NCBI GenBank assembly: GCA_038210135.1
Contig: JBBQWZ010000041.1
Location: forward strand, 1 to 64,000
Direction: 5' to 3'
Origin: JBBQWZ01 sp038210135
GTDB taxonomy: Bacteria; Acidobacteriota; Terriglobia; Bryobacterales; Bryobacteraceae
Length of the DNA stretch: 64,000 nt
The translations under genes and the position numbers were made by a program. The notes beneath the pieces are model-generated. The model did no database searches. It worked only from the letters and a program-made list of their open reading frames with translations, and was not told where the DNA came from. Every line of letters begins with the position of its first letter. Positions within the stretch are counted from its first letter, which is position 1. This document shows positions 1 through 9,656 of the stretch, piece by piece.

Positions 1-216
1 GAATCTGCTCCAGGCTCCCCGCTTCCGTATCGTCCATGCTGATGACCAATCCCCAGCATCCCGATCCATCCCCTCTCCAGGCTCATCTTGCGTGAGAATC
101 CATCCCCACCTTCAGGCTCATCTTGCGTGAGACAAGAGTCAGGACTGATTGACCTCGTGTTAAGCTTCATCATTTAACGGGCTTTTTTAACCGCAGCAGC
201 AGCCAACCCAACAAGA
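1..216. repeat. Upstream region with a 35-bp-period direct repeat
   Basis: No gene is seen before the TonB receptor start. The stretch contains a 20-base segment, caggctcatcttgcgtgaga, twice (78-97 and 113-132), which gives a 35-base repeat period; a shorter related piece (ctccaggctcc) lies further upstream. This may be leader or intergenic repeat DNA. No confident promoter was assigned. Confidence 0.6.
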
Positions 217-3200
217 ATGAAGGCAAGCCTTTGCGTATTTCTACTGGCCGCGTCGCTAGTGGCCGGCACTACCGGTAGCATGTCTGGCAGGATCAAAGAT
301 CCCAGCAGCGCCGTAATTCCGGGAGCCATCGTCACCGTGACCAACACGGCTATGGGAATTTCGCGCAAAGCCACTGCGGACTCTAAAGGCGACTATGCTT
401 TTGGCACATTGGCGGTAGGGCCCTATGACTTGAAAGTCTCAGCGGCGGGTTTTCGCCCATATAAGCGAAGCAACCTAATTGTCAACGTCGACAGTGCGCT
501 CCGCATCGACCCCACGATGGAGCTGATCGAGAAGAAGGAAGAACTCACGGTCGTCGAAAAATCCACCGAAGTCGATACAGCCACGACGCAGATGGGTGAG
601 GTAGTTAGCAGCAGGGCGATGACGGCGTTAGCGCTGAACGGCCGCAGCTTTACCGATCTCTTGGCCCTCCAGCCTGGCATTGTTCCGGTCACCACCCAGT
701 TGCCGGACTCCATCGTAATGGCGGGTGCTTCCGTGGCTATACCACCTTCGGGCACGCTCAACGCGGGCAATCAATCCATCAGCGGGCAACGGGAAGACGC
801 TAACGGATTTATGGTGAACGGCAGCGACGTGAAAGAACTGATGAATGGCGGCGCGCTGGTCATTCCGAATCTGGACTCGATTTCTGAATTCCGGATTCTC
901 ACCAACAACTTCGACGCGGAGTACGGCAACTACAGCGGCGGCGTGATTAATGTGATTACTAAATCCGGGTCCAATGCACTTCACGGCGGTGCATTTGAGT
1001 TCCTGCGCAATACCGCGCTCGACGCGCGCAACTTTTTCTCCCCGGAACGCAGCTCTTACCACCAGAACCAGTTCGGGGGAACCATCGGAGGCCCCATTCG
1101 ACGGAACGCGATATTTTTCTTTGGGGATTACCAGGGCACTCGTCAGACCCAGGGCGTCGACACAGGGCTGATCCCGGTACCTTCGCTCGCCAATAGGGGG
1201 GGAAACTTGAGCGATCAGGCCAATTCTCTCACCGGCACGGTGGCCGGGCCCTATCTGGCGAATCTGCTTTCTCAAAAGCTTGGCTACGGCGTGACGGCGA
1301 ATGAGCCGTACTATGTTCCGGGCTGTGCGTCAAACTTCCAATGCGTGTTCCCCAATGCCGTTATTCCGCTACGCGCGTGGTCGGAACCCTCTAAACACTT
1401 ACTGCGTTATATTCCCGTCCCCAACATCGGGGGTTCCACCTTCTCCACCAGCGCATATGGAAAAACGTTGCGCGACGACAAAGTCAGCTTCCGGGTCGAC
1501 GGCAATTCCGAGCGCTGGGGTATGCTTTCCGCCTACTACTTTTTCGATGACTACAACCTGGACAATCCGTACCCTACCGGCCAAGGCGGCGCCAGCGTAC
1601 CGGGTTTCGCTGCCCTGAATCTAGGACGGGCACAACTCGTGAGCGTCGCTCATACCGGGACGTTCGGTGCAAGCGCGGCGAACGAACTGCGCGTGAGCTA
1701 CATGCGCGGTGCCAATAACGTAGGACAACCTTCGGGCGGCGTGGGCCCAAGTCTCGCCTCGCAAGGATTTGTTACCGGTCCCGGAACGCCGGGAATCGTG
1801 GTGCTGGATCCGTCCATCGAAGGTATCGAGAATGTCCAGTTCCCTTCCTTCGTGATGGGAACGCCGATCACCAATTTGACCCAGGCCAATAATACTTACT
1901 CGCTCATCGACAATTTCTCCAAGGTTCGCGGTGCTCACAGCATTAAGGCGGGCGTGCAGGTCAGCTTCGAACAGGTCAACGTTCATCCGAATCCCACCTT
2001 TAACGGATCGTTTCTGTTCACCGGCAGTGAGACCGGTTCGGAGTTCGCCGATTTCCTGATCGGGGTGGCCAGCAACTACAATCAGGCGGACTCACAAGCT
2101 TTTTACGCCCGCCACAAGTACGCTGCAGCTTTTGTTCAGGATAGTTGGCGCTTCCGGCCCAACCTCACCTTGAACTTCGGCGTCCGCTGGGACCTCATGC
2201 AGTATTGGTCAGAAAAGTACAACCAGATTCCAGCATTCAACCTTGGACAGCAGTCCCAGGTGTTCCCGACAGCCCCGCGCGGCCTGGTTTATCCGGGCGA
2301 TCCAGGCGTGCCCGCTACGCTGGTGCCGCAAAAGAATCGATTCGCTCCGCGGCTGGGGATCGCCTACGCGCCGTCAAAATCCAGCGGGCTTCTAGGCAAG
2401 ATTCTCGGAGGGCCCGGAAGAACCAGTGTGCGCGCGGGTTTCGGACTGTTCTATTCGGTCATCGAGGGCAACAGTATCGCCATCGACGAGCCGCAGCCCC
2501 CCTATGGTTCGAGTTACACCAGTTCGGCGCCACCGTTATTTGCGACACCCTTCATCAGCGCCGCGGATGGTGCTCGGCACGTTCAACTGTTTCCACTCAC
2601 CTTTCCGCCGCTGAACGCGTCGGTAAACCATCCGCAATCTAACATTGATTTTTCCCCCTTCCTGCCGCAAGCCGGCATGACCGCGCCCTTCCGCGACAAC
2701 ACCTATCCGTACAATGAAAACTATTTCTTGTCGGTGGAGCGGCAGCTCCTGAGCGACACTGTGCTGAGCGTGAGCTACGTCGGCTCGCAAGCACATCATC
2801 TTCTGCTGGTCTATTCCGCGAACCCTGGCAATGCAGCGCTATGCCTGGCGTTGAGCAAACCTAATGCGGTCGCCCCAGGCTCGCCCACTTGCGGACCCTT
2901 CGCCGAAGACGCCACTTACACTACGGCCGCCGGACAACTGATCCATGGGACGCGCGGTCCGTTTGGCTCCAATTTCAGCAACAACGATTTTGAAGGAAGC
3001 TTTGGCAATTCCAGCTACAATGCTCTCGAAACCAGTGTGCGTCGTTCCGGAACGCGATTGGATTTTATGCTGGCCTACACCTACAGCAAGTCCATCGATC
3101 AGGCGTCCAGCATTTCCGATATCGTTGATCCCTATAACTACAAGCGGACGCGCGCCCCTTCTGCCTGGGACTTGCGTCACAACTTCGTCGCGACTTTCCG

Positions 3201-3726
3201 GTATCAGCTTCCCTTCGAGCGGGTTTCCCGCCGCGCGAGACTCTTCACTGAAGGATGGGCGATCTCCGGAATCATCCGCGCCAGCTCTGGCTTTCCCATC
3301 ACGTTGGCCGGGCACGGAGATAACTCGCTTCAAGGTAGTATCCCAAACGGCGTAAACAACCATAGCCTAGATCTCCCGGATTACACCCCCGGCGATCTGA
3401 AACTAAATCACGATCCGCGAAATGGGCAAGAGTACTTCAATACTTCTCTCTTTGATATAAACGCTCTGGGCACCCCCGGTTCGGCTTCACGCCGCTCCAT
3501 TTACGGACCGGGAACATTGAACTTCGACCTTGCCTTGCTCCGGTCCTTCAAGTTGTCGGAGAAAAAAGCACTCCAGTTACGCCTCGAAGCGTTCAACACA
3601 TTCAATCACGCCCAGTTTTTCGGCCCGGCAGCCGTAAATGGCGACTTCGGCACGGATCTTTTCGGGAAGGTCGTGAAAGCCGCCCCGCCGCGCCTGGTGC
3701 AATTGGCGCTGAAGTTTACTTTTTGA
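217..3726 (+). CDS. TonB-dependent receptor, Oar-like, with carboxypeptidase-regulatory N-terminal domain
   Basis: A 1169-residue outer-membrane receptor. A signal peptide (about residues 1-20) is followed by a carboxypeptidase-regulatory-like beta-sandwich (SGRIKDPSSAVIPGA onward, to about residue 95), then a plug region with the GQREDANGFMVNG stretch, and a long beta-barrel ending in the terminal aromatic FTF expected for BamA-inserted barrels. The length of about 1,150 residues fits the acidobacterial Oar-like family, which is greatly expanded in these genomes. The substrate cannot be told from sequence; carbohydrate or protein uptake, or surface adhesion, are possible. The ATG at 217 is the first in frame and directly precedes the signal peptide; no strong ribosome site is visible. 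No adjacent TonB/ExbBD or substrate-specific operon is present. Confidence 0.93.
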   Translation: MKASLCVFLLAASLVAGTTGSMSGRIKDPSSAVIPGAIVTVTNTAMGISRKATADSKGDYAFGTLAVGPYDLKVSAAGFRPYKRSNLIVNVDSALRIDPTMELIEKKEELTVVEKSTEVDTATTQMGEVVSSRAMTALALNGRSFTDLLALQPGIVPVTTQLPDSIVMAGASVAIPPSGTLNAGNQSISGQREDANGFMVNGSDVKELMNGGALVIPNLDSISEFRILTNNFDAEYGNYSGGVINVITKSGSNALHGGAFEFLRNTALDARNFFSPERSSYHQNQFGGTIGGPIRRNAIFFFGDYQGTRQTQGVDTGLIPVPSLANRGGNLSDQANSLTGTVAGPYLANLLSQKLGYGVTANEPYYVPGCASNFQCVFPNAVIPLRAWSEPSKHLLRYIPVPNIGGSTFSTSAYGKTLRDDKVSFRVDGNSERWGMLSAYYFFDDYNLDNPYPTGQGGASVPGFAALNLGRAQLVSVAHTGTFGASAANELRVSYMRGANNVGQPSGGVGPSLASQGFVTGPGTPGIVVLDPSIEGIENVQFPSFVMGTPITNLTQANNTYSLIDNFSKVRGAHSIKAGVQVSFEQVNVHPNPTFNGSFLFTGSETGSEFADFLIGVASNYNQADSQAFYARHKYAAAFVQDSWRFRPNLTLNFGVRWDLMQYWSEKYNQIPAFNLGQQSQVFPTAPRGLVYPGDPGVPATLVPQKNRFAPRLGIAYAPSKSSGLLGKILGGPGRTSVRAGFGLFYSVIEGNSIAIDEPQPPYGSSYTSSAPPLFATPFISAADGARHVQLFPLTFPPLNASVNHPQSNIDFSPFLPQAGMTAPFRDNTYPYNENYFLSVERQLLSDTVLSVSYVGSQAHHLLLVYSANPGNAALCLALSKPNAVAPGSPTCGPFAEDATYTTAAGQLIHGTRGPFGSNFSNNDFEGSFGNSSYNALETSVRRSGTRLDFMLAYTYSKSIDQASSISDIVDPYNYKRTRAPSAWDLRHNFVATFRYQLPFERVSRRARLFTEGWAISGIIRASSGFPITLAGHGDNSLQGSIPNGVNNHSLDLPDYTPGDLKLNHDPRNGQEYFNTSLFDINALGTPGSASRRSIYGPGTLNFDLALLRSFKLSEKKALQLRLEAFNTFNHAQFFGPAAVNGDFGTDLFGKVVKAAPPRLVQLALKFTF

Positions 3727-4090
3727 CGGCCTCCAGTTTTCTGCCAGAAATTGGCTGGCTCCGTCACCCAACACGCAACATTGGCTGGCTCCGTCACCCA
3801 ACACGCAACATATAATTGCGGGACCAACGGAGTGCCCAGCAATGGAGAAGGACTGCCAGAATCGACGGAGTCGTTTTCGGGTTGAGGGGGACAGGGCTGA
3901 CCGGTGCGTTTGCGAGTTTCGAGTTCACAACTGCAGTGAAGTTGCAGCCATGAGTCGCAACGCGCGCTGCATCTCGTCAGCATTGCCCTCCACGTGATGC
4001 AACGGGTACCTTCCCCTAAAACGTCTTCTCTTCACCGGAGACCGGCTGGTCTATCTGCGCTTGCTCCGCGTTTGCCCCTATTGAAGTCGC
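3727..4090. repeat. Intergenic stretch with a 2 x 30-bp perfect tandem repeat
   Basis: Between the receptor and the convergent PEP-CTERM gene lie two perfect head-to-tail copies of a 30-base unit beginning ttggctggctccgtcaccca, at 3751-3780 and 3781-3810. The rest of this 364-base gap shows no credible ORF or RNA gene. Confidence 0.85.
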
Positions 4091-4900
4091 CTATCTGCCT
4101 CGCCTCCGACGAAGCAGTAGAGCGACCAGCAGCGGAACGCCTAGCGTTGCGAACGTACCGGGCTCGGGCGTGTTTGTTCCGACATCGCAAAAGGGGCCGC
4201 CGCTGGCACTGACGCAGCCGGTTCCAGGCGTCAGCAAATCGAGCGTGAAAAATGCGTCTCCACTGCCGCTGCTGGCGCCTTGCTGGGCCGAATTAGCGGA
4301 TGTGGCATTCACCGACAGGAGGCCGGAGATGGTGAAGGGAGTTCCCACGGCCGCGGACAGCATCGCGCTGACCTGCTGAGTATGGCCGATGGTCTGTCCG
4401 AAAGCCTGGTCACTCAGGTTCAAGCCCGAAAATAGACCTCCGCCATTTACGATGACGTTGGAGCAACAGGTTCCCGCCACAGCGAACAAATTGTCCGTCA
4501 GGGTGAGGGTACCCATCAGGCTAACGAACGTTCCCACGGGCAGATTTGGCGACGTGATCGTGATGGTATCGAGGAACCTCACAGCCACTGTCGACGCGTC
4601 GGCGGCGTACAGGAAATTAATCCAACTGGTCGAAGCACTGGCGCTGGCCGTTAGGTGTCCGATGCCGGCGGTCGCGGACATGCTCGTAAATCGGACTCCA
4701 TTCGCGTCACTGATGCTATATCCGATAGGGCCTTCCGAAATGGAGAGCTGCTGCAGTTGGCCGGAATCCATATTCAAATCCGGCAGCAAGGTGGCCCGTG
4801 CCTGGATGGACGATTGCACATACGTCAGAGGCAACGCGATCAAGGGACCGAGAAAGCCGGGTAGCAGGAAAGTTAGAAATAACAAGGTATGGCGAAACAT
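4091..4900 (-). CDS. PEP-CTERM sorting domain protein
   Basis: A 269-residue exported protein. It has an N-terminal signal peptide (MFRHTLLFLTFLLPGFLG), a beta-rich middle of low complexity in Ser/Thr/Ala/Gly, and a C-terminal sorting tail: PEPGTFATLG, a hydrophobic helix (VPLLVALLL) and a basic end RRRRGR. This tripartite tail is the PEP-CTERM signal handled by exosortase EpsH/XrtA-type enzymes, and the mature product is probably released to the surface or exopolysaccharide matrix. A strong ribosome site (gggaggag) lies just before the ATG at 4898-4900. No exosortase gene is in the window. A fold match for the middle part is not recognisable by eye. Confidence 0.88.
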   Translation of the reverse strand: MFRHTLLFLTFLLPGFLGPLIALPLTYVQSSIQARATLLPDLNMDSGQLQQLSISEGPIGYSISDANGVRFTSMSATAGIGHLTASASASTSWINFLYAADASTVAVRFLDTITITSPNLPVGTFVSLMGTLTLTDNLFAVAGTCCSNVIVNGGGLFSGLNLSDQAFGQTIGHTQQVSAMLSAAVGTPFTISGLLSVNATSANSAQQGASSGSGDAFFTLDLLTPGTGCVSASGGPFCDVGTNTPEPGTFATLGVPLLVALLLRRRRGR

Positions 4901-5092
4901 GTGGAACTCCTCCCGTGCCGCACCTTCGGCTGGTGCGTAGCGGTCGAACCAGGATGGGCGCCTAGGTACCTCGAGGCCAAGTAATTCGAGGTTAGGCTGA
5001 GGTTAGTTACGTAGAATTACTGAATGGCTTGAGTACTTTCGCGGTGGCGCCGCAGCGGACTCGAGCGGAGCCCAAGTGCTACGCTGAGCGAT

Positions 5093-6976
5093 GTGGAAGC
5101 GCTTCCAGATCCTCGGCGATCGATTGTCGAGGCCGAACTGGGGCGAATTCTGTCAGCCGCCCAGTTTGCAAATTCGGAGCGCCTCCGCGGTTTTCTGAGC
5201 TACGTCGTCCGTCAGGTGCTGGACGGCCAGGCCGCGTCGATCAAGGAATTCGCGATTGGCTGCGAAGTCTATAAGCGCCGTGCGGACTACGACCCCAAGA
5301 CCGACGCGATCGTACGAGTGGAGTGCGGGCGGCTGCGCGGTAAACTGCTCGCCTACTACGCGGGCGAAGGTGCCGCGAACCCACTTCGTATTGAGCTGCC
5401 CAAGGGAACCTATGTTCCGGTGTTTCAGGATGTGACGCCGCCGCCGGCGGTTCCTGTAGCGCTAGCGAGTCCAGCCCGGGACGAACATCTCACGGCACCT
5501 CCATCGGCGAAACGCTGGTGGGTGGCGTCGATCGCTGCCGCGCTATTGATTGCAGGCACCATCGGATTCGCCCGCTATGGTCCGTCGCCAGCCGCCCGCG
5601 GGCGAACGAGTGGATTGCGTTTCGCCGTCGAGCCGTTTCTCGACGAAACCCAGTCCGGGAAGCCGGCGATGAGCTTTACCGACCAGACGAAGCACCGTCT
5701 CAGTCAGATCCCCGGAATCGCTCTGGTGGATTCTCCGCTGGCTGACTTCATCCTTAAGGGCTCTCTCTCGACCGCTTCGGGCCACCTCCACTCGACCTTC
5801 CGGCTCTTACGGGTCGCGGACGGATACCTGGCATGGTCGGCGGATTACGAATCCACGGGCGATTCGGCGGCGCGGTTTGAAACCGACGTCGCAGCGCTAT
5901 TGGCGCGAACGATAACGGCGAAATTCGCAGGTCTGTCGGGCGCCGATATCCTGCGTGCGCCGGCGCACGATCCGGAGGCAGTGAAGGCGTTCGCGGAAGG
6001 CTCCCAGGCGTGGTCAACCCAGCAACTGCCCGAGGTGCTGCATAGCGTCAAAGCGCTACGCCGCGCCGCGGACATCGAGCCAAACTACGCGGAAGCGCTC
6101 TCGGCGCTGGCGGAATCGGAGTTGCTTTTGGATTCGATCGACCCCTCGCGACCTCACGGGGAATGGGCCTCGCGCGCCAAGGCCGACGCGGAACTCGCGA
6201 TTCGAGCGGATTCCCGCTTGCCCGTGCCGCATGCGGTATTAGGCAATATTGCACTGTGGCATCACTGGGATTTTCGTACCGCGGAATTGGAGTTGGCGCG
6301 CGCGCTCGACCTCGATCCGGGGCACTCGCCGTATTCCATCTGGTACACCTATGCGGCGATTCTCGGGGGCCACGCCGCCGAAGCGTTTCCGCGGCTCGAA
6401 TTCGACCGCCTAGCCAATCCGCGGTCGGAGGATATTCCGCGAGCGATGAGCATCCTGCACCTGGCTGTTCATCAGAACGAACCAGCGGAGCGGGCTGCCC
6501 GTCTGGCAATCGATTTAAGGCCAGGCGACTGGATGTGCGCGCAGAATCTCGGCATCGTTCTCGAAACGGCGGGCCGCTTGCCGGAAGCGGAAAAGCAGTA
6601 CGAGAAGTGCGGTAGAGGCTGCCTTCTGGATCTGGCGCATCTCTACGCCCGCTCGGGCAGGACCGCGGCAGCCCGGCAACTGGTCGAGGAAACGAGCCGG
6701 GTCTACGCGGACTCCGATCGCGATGCGCTCCAACCCGGCAGTCGGCAGCGGGTGAATTCCGTAGATCGGCGGGCCTGGAAGCGAGTGGCTATCTTGTACG
6801 CGGAAGGCAACCACAGCGAGGCAGTCCGTCTATTGCAGACCGCGTTCGACAGCCGGGACGATCAACTTCCACTGCTCAGCCTCGACCCGCGTTTCGCCGA
6901 CATGCGGAAAGATCCCGCGATACGCTCGATTCTTTCGCGCATCACACCGCTGGTGATGAATTCGTCGGCACCGTAA
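5093..6976 (+). CDS. Membrane-anchored TPR protein with acidobacterial N-terminal sensor/regulatory domain
   Basis: A 627-residue protein. Residues 1-115 match a domain common in Acidobacteria at the start of adenylate-cyclase-like and TPR proteins (key features: SERLRGFLSYVVRQ, IKEFAIG.EVY, YDPKTDAIVRVECGRLRGKL, LPKGTYVPVF). A single transmembrane helix follows (about 140-160, VASIAAALLIAGTIGFARYG), then a beta/alpha segment related to the TolB-like region of CadC/adenylate-cyclase homologues, and TPR-like helical pairs to the end. The layout suggests a cytoplasmic regulatory head and an extracytoplasmic TPR scaffold. The start is GTG at 5093; ATG at 5091 is out of frame. The partner and signal are unknown. 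Confidence 0.8.
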   Translation: MEALPDPRRSIVEAELGRILSAAQFANSERLRGFLSYVVRQVLDGQAASIKEFAIGCEVYKRRADYDPKTDAIVRVECGRLRGKLLAYYAGEGAANPLRIELPKGTYVPVFQDVTPPPAVPVALASPARDEHLTAPPSAKRWWVASIAAALLIAGTIGFARYGPSPAARGRTSGLRFAVEPFLDETQSGKPAMSFTDQTKHRLSQIPGIALVDSPLADFILKGSLSTASGHLHSTFRLLRVADGYLAWSADYESTGDSAARFETDVAALLARTITAKFAGLSGADILRAPAHDPEAVKAFAEGSQAWSTQQLPEVLHSVKALRRAADIEPNYAEALSALAESELLLDSIDPSRPHGEWASRAKADAELAIRADSRLPVPHAVLGNIALWHHWDFRTAELELARALDLDPGHSPYSIWYTYAAILGGHAAEAFPRLEFDRLANPRSEDIPRAMSILHLAVHQNEPAERAARLAIDLRPGDWMCAQNLGIVLETAGRLPEAEKQYEKCGRGCLLDLAHLYARSGRTAAARQLVEETSRVYADSDRDALQPGSRQRVNSVDRRAWKRVAILYAEGNHSEAVRLLQTAFDSRDDQLPLLSLDPRFADMRKDPAIRSILSRITPLVMNSSAP

Positions 6977-7032
6977 TCGGGGCGTGGAAACGGCGCACCG
7001 GTATGCCGCGGCGGGGTCTTCGGCGGGCTTCG

Positions 7033-8934
7033 CTATTTCAGGCTGAAATGGCAGCGCTGCAACAGGTCCTGAAACTTGGGGTCTGCTCGTAGATCGTTCC
7101 ATTTGGCATCGACGGTCAAGAAGATCATGTGAACGTCGCGGGCTTCGTAGGCTTTGTCGAGCCACTCGAGGGCAGCTTTGCGATCGCCTAATCCGGCGTA
7201 AATGATGGCGATATTGTAGGGCGGAACAAAGCGGTTTTTCCCGGCGGCGAGTAACGAGTTGAGGATTTGTTCCGCCTCGGCGCGTTGTCCATTTTTGGCC
7301 AGCGCGTAGGCTTTGAACGACGTCGTGGTGGAGTTGCCACCGGAAAACTGGAAGGCTTTGTCGATGCTCGATAGGGCTTCGTTCGGCTTGCCTTCGCGCT
7401 CCTGAATCTGCGCCAGCATCATGTGGGCAACCCAAAACCTGGGATCGATGGCGAAGGCTTTCTGGAGGGCCGCGGTGGCCTCCGGATAGCGTCCGGCGTT
7501 ATAGAGGAACTGACCCGTCATGGCGTGACGGATGGGGGACAAGGGGTCGAGGCCGCGCGCGATTGCGATTTCGGCCAGTGCCTCTTTATGCCGTCCGGCA
7601 TTCGACAGGACGTGCGCATAATAGCCGTGGGCGAAGGCGCTATTGGGATTGAGTTGAATGGCGCGCTTCAGGCGTTCCGCAGCTTAGTTCCAATCCCAAT
7701 CGAGCCAAAAGTTGACCCATCCGGCGGATGCCTGCGCTTCCGCGAGGCTGCTGTTCAGGCGGAGAGCCTCTAGAGCGGCTTTGCTCGCCAGCGGCCATAT
7801 TTCCCGGGGGGGCCACATCGCCGCTGACGGGGAGAATGGTGTAGGATTCGGCGAGTCCGGCGAAGGCGAGAGCATAGGACGGATCCTGGCGATCGCGGCC
7901 TGAAAATACTCAATCGATTTGCGGATGGCGGCGGGCGTGATTTGAAGAAACGAGTGCCGTCCCAGCAAGTACGGATCATAGGCGTCGAGTACGCGGGTTT
8001 GTTGACCGGTGGCTCCGGCGGCGGGGGAAAGTTCCACCTGAATCTGGCGCGCGATGGCGTTTCCGAGGTCGTCCTGCAACTGAATGACTCCGGAGCCGAT
8101 GCGGTCGTAGTTTTCGCTCCAGATTTGCGCGCCGTCCCGTACACGGATGAGGTGGACGGTAACGCGGACCCTTTCCTGGTCGCGGCGGACGCTGCCGTCC
8201 ACCAGGTAATCCGCGCCCAATTCCTCGCTGGCCTGGTTGATGCCTTTCGCCTGGCGCTTGTAACCGCTGGTGGAACTGCGGGCGATCACTTTCAGGCGCT
8301 GGGGATTGACGCGGCCCAGGACCCCGATGGTTTCCTCCGTCAGACCGTCGGCGAAGTAGTCCTGATCCGGGCTGCCGGTTAGATTCTCGAAGGGCAGAAG
8401 AGCGACCGTCACCTGGTCGCCTGAAACCTTGGAGCCGGGAAAGGAGGCACGGGCGAGGAGTAAGGCCAGGATGAGGAGCAGGCAAACGGCAGCGGCTGCG
8501 GCGATTTTCCACTTCGGCCTTGGAGGATTCGGCGGGGCGGCGGGCTGGTCCGCGGATGGTGCCGGCGGGACGGTGGGAGTCGGCGCGGTGGCGGGTGGCT
8601 GATCCGTTTCGGGCGCGGGTAGGGTGGTGACCACCGCGCAGAAGCGGTAGCCTTTGCCGGTGACGGTCTGGACGAACGCGGGTTTCGAGGTGTCGTCTCG
8701 AAGCGCGGCGCGGACTTTCCGGACGGCGGTATTGACGCTGTTCTCGCTATCGACGAAGGTCTCTTTGCCCCACAGGCGATCGACGATTTCCTCCCGGCTG
8801 ACCAGGTCCCCGCGCCGCTCGAGCAGGAGGATCAACAAGTCCATCGGGAGGCGTTCAATCTTAACGGTACGGCCGAGGCGGCGCAGCTCATAGGCCTTCG
8901 CGTCCAATTTGAAGTCGCCAAACTGCCAATTCGT
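7033..8934 (-). pseudogene. Decayed CadC-type winged-helix regulator with TolB-like and TPR domains
   Basis: Read from 8934 down, this was one gene: a winged-helix DNA-binding domain (FGDFKLDAKAYELRRLG, then LVSREEIVDRLWG, TVTGKGYRF), a proline-rich linker, one transmembrane helix, a TolB-like domain (VALLPFENLTG, GLTEETIG, YLVDGSVRR) and TPRs ending FQDLLQRCHFSLK. Four faults are visible. No ATG, GTG or TTG lies upstream of the conserved N-terminal strand, because a TAA precedes it; the only start in frame, TTG at 8905-8907, falls inside the domain. A -1 shift lies near 7900. A compensating +1 lies in a run of seven C at about 7806-7812, so that about 30 residues read out of frame. An in-frame TAA sits at 7684-7686 after WLDWDWN; deleting that codon restores the family pattern. 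The downstream TPR frame (7033-7683) remains open. It is probably non-functional, although a truncated product from either part is conceivable. Confidence 0.82.
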
Positions 8935-9142
8935 TTCTGGTGCTGCCCGGATGACCGCTAGAAGAGTTTACTTCATCCAAGGGAGCGCTTTATAAAGGGC
9001 TTAGTTTCTAACGCTTGCGCCTTCAGGAAAACTACAGATCGGTTCAGTCGGCCTCCATTGCCTCGGAGGCCGGGAGCGGGCATCCTCGGTCTCAGGCGAG
9101 TCCTCTGCGAGGTCGCCAATTTCAATCGCTTGGAGATTCAAG

Positions 9143-9568
9143 GTGCTCAAAATATTCTTTACGATTCTGTTCGCTACTGTGAGTTTGGCTTCGGCGCAGG
9201 AGGGCCGCAAATGTACGAATGCGTCGCTCCGGGGCGATTACGCATTCGAGCTGAGTGGAACCCGGCCGTCCGGCCCGCCACCGGCCGCACTGGAGCAAAT
9301 GGTCGGCGTGACGCGAAGGTCTTTCGACGGGTACGGCGGGGCTACCCAGACCGACTACATTCACGGCTCGATCACCGGCTATGCGAGCCGGAGCGGCACG
9401 GGAATCTATTCGGTCAACGAGGACTGCACAGGCAGCATCACGCTGATCAATTCGGGAGCGCCGCCGCTCGAGGCGCGGTTTGTGATTGTGGACGGCGGGA
9501 AGGAAGTCTGGCTGGTGATTACGTCGCCGATCGACATCGTGGTTCGCGCCAAGGGTAAGAAGATCTAA
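9143..9568 (+). CDS. Small secreted protein, unknown function
   Basis: A 141-residue protein with a clear signal peptide (MLKIFFTILFATVSLASAQ) and a mature domain that begins CTNASLRGDYAFELSGTRP and runs in short beta-strands (IYSVNEDCTGSITLINSG). The CxNASLxGxYAF opening recurs in exported acidobacterial proteins of unknown role. The two cysteines may form a disulfide. It is transcribed away from the decayed regulator, with 235 bases between them, and is followed by a strong palindrome. Function not recognised. Confidence 0.75.
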   Translation: MLKIFFTILFATVSLASAQEGRKCTNASLRGDYAFELSGTRPSGPPPAALEQMVGVTRRSFDGYGGATQTDYIHGSITGYASRSGTGIYSVNEDCTGSITLINSGAPPLEARFVIVDGGKEVWLVITSPIDIVVRAKGKKI

Positions 9569-9597
9569 AGGGAGATCCGGATCGAGAGCCGTGTTAG

Positions 9598-9640
9598 CAA
9601 TCGGTGCCTACGTTTCGTTGCGCATCGTAGGCACCGATTG
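9598..9640. repeat. Strong palindrome, REP-like or terminator
   Basis: A 15-base arm, caatcggtgcctacg, and its exact complement flank a 13-base loop (9613-9625). There is no T-run after it, which argues against a simple terminator. It lies 17 bases beyond the stop codon of the adjacent REP-associated transposase, the position where cognate REP hairpins of such enzymes are often found. Confidence 0.7.
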
Positions 9641-9656
9641 CCCCCTCGCCTGTCCG

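Noticed and set aside
7033..8934. Programmed frameshift or stop-codon readthrough regulating the winged-helix/TPR gene
   Set aside because: Two compensating shifts, a stop and a lost start together fit decay better; no stimulatory structure was evident.
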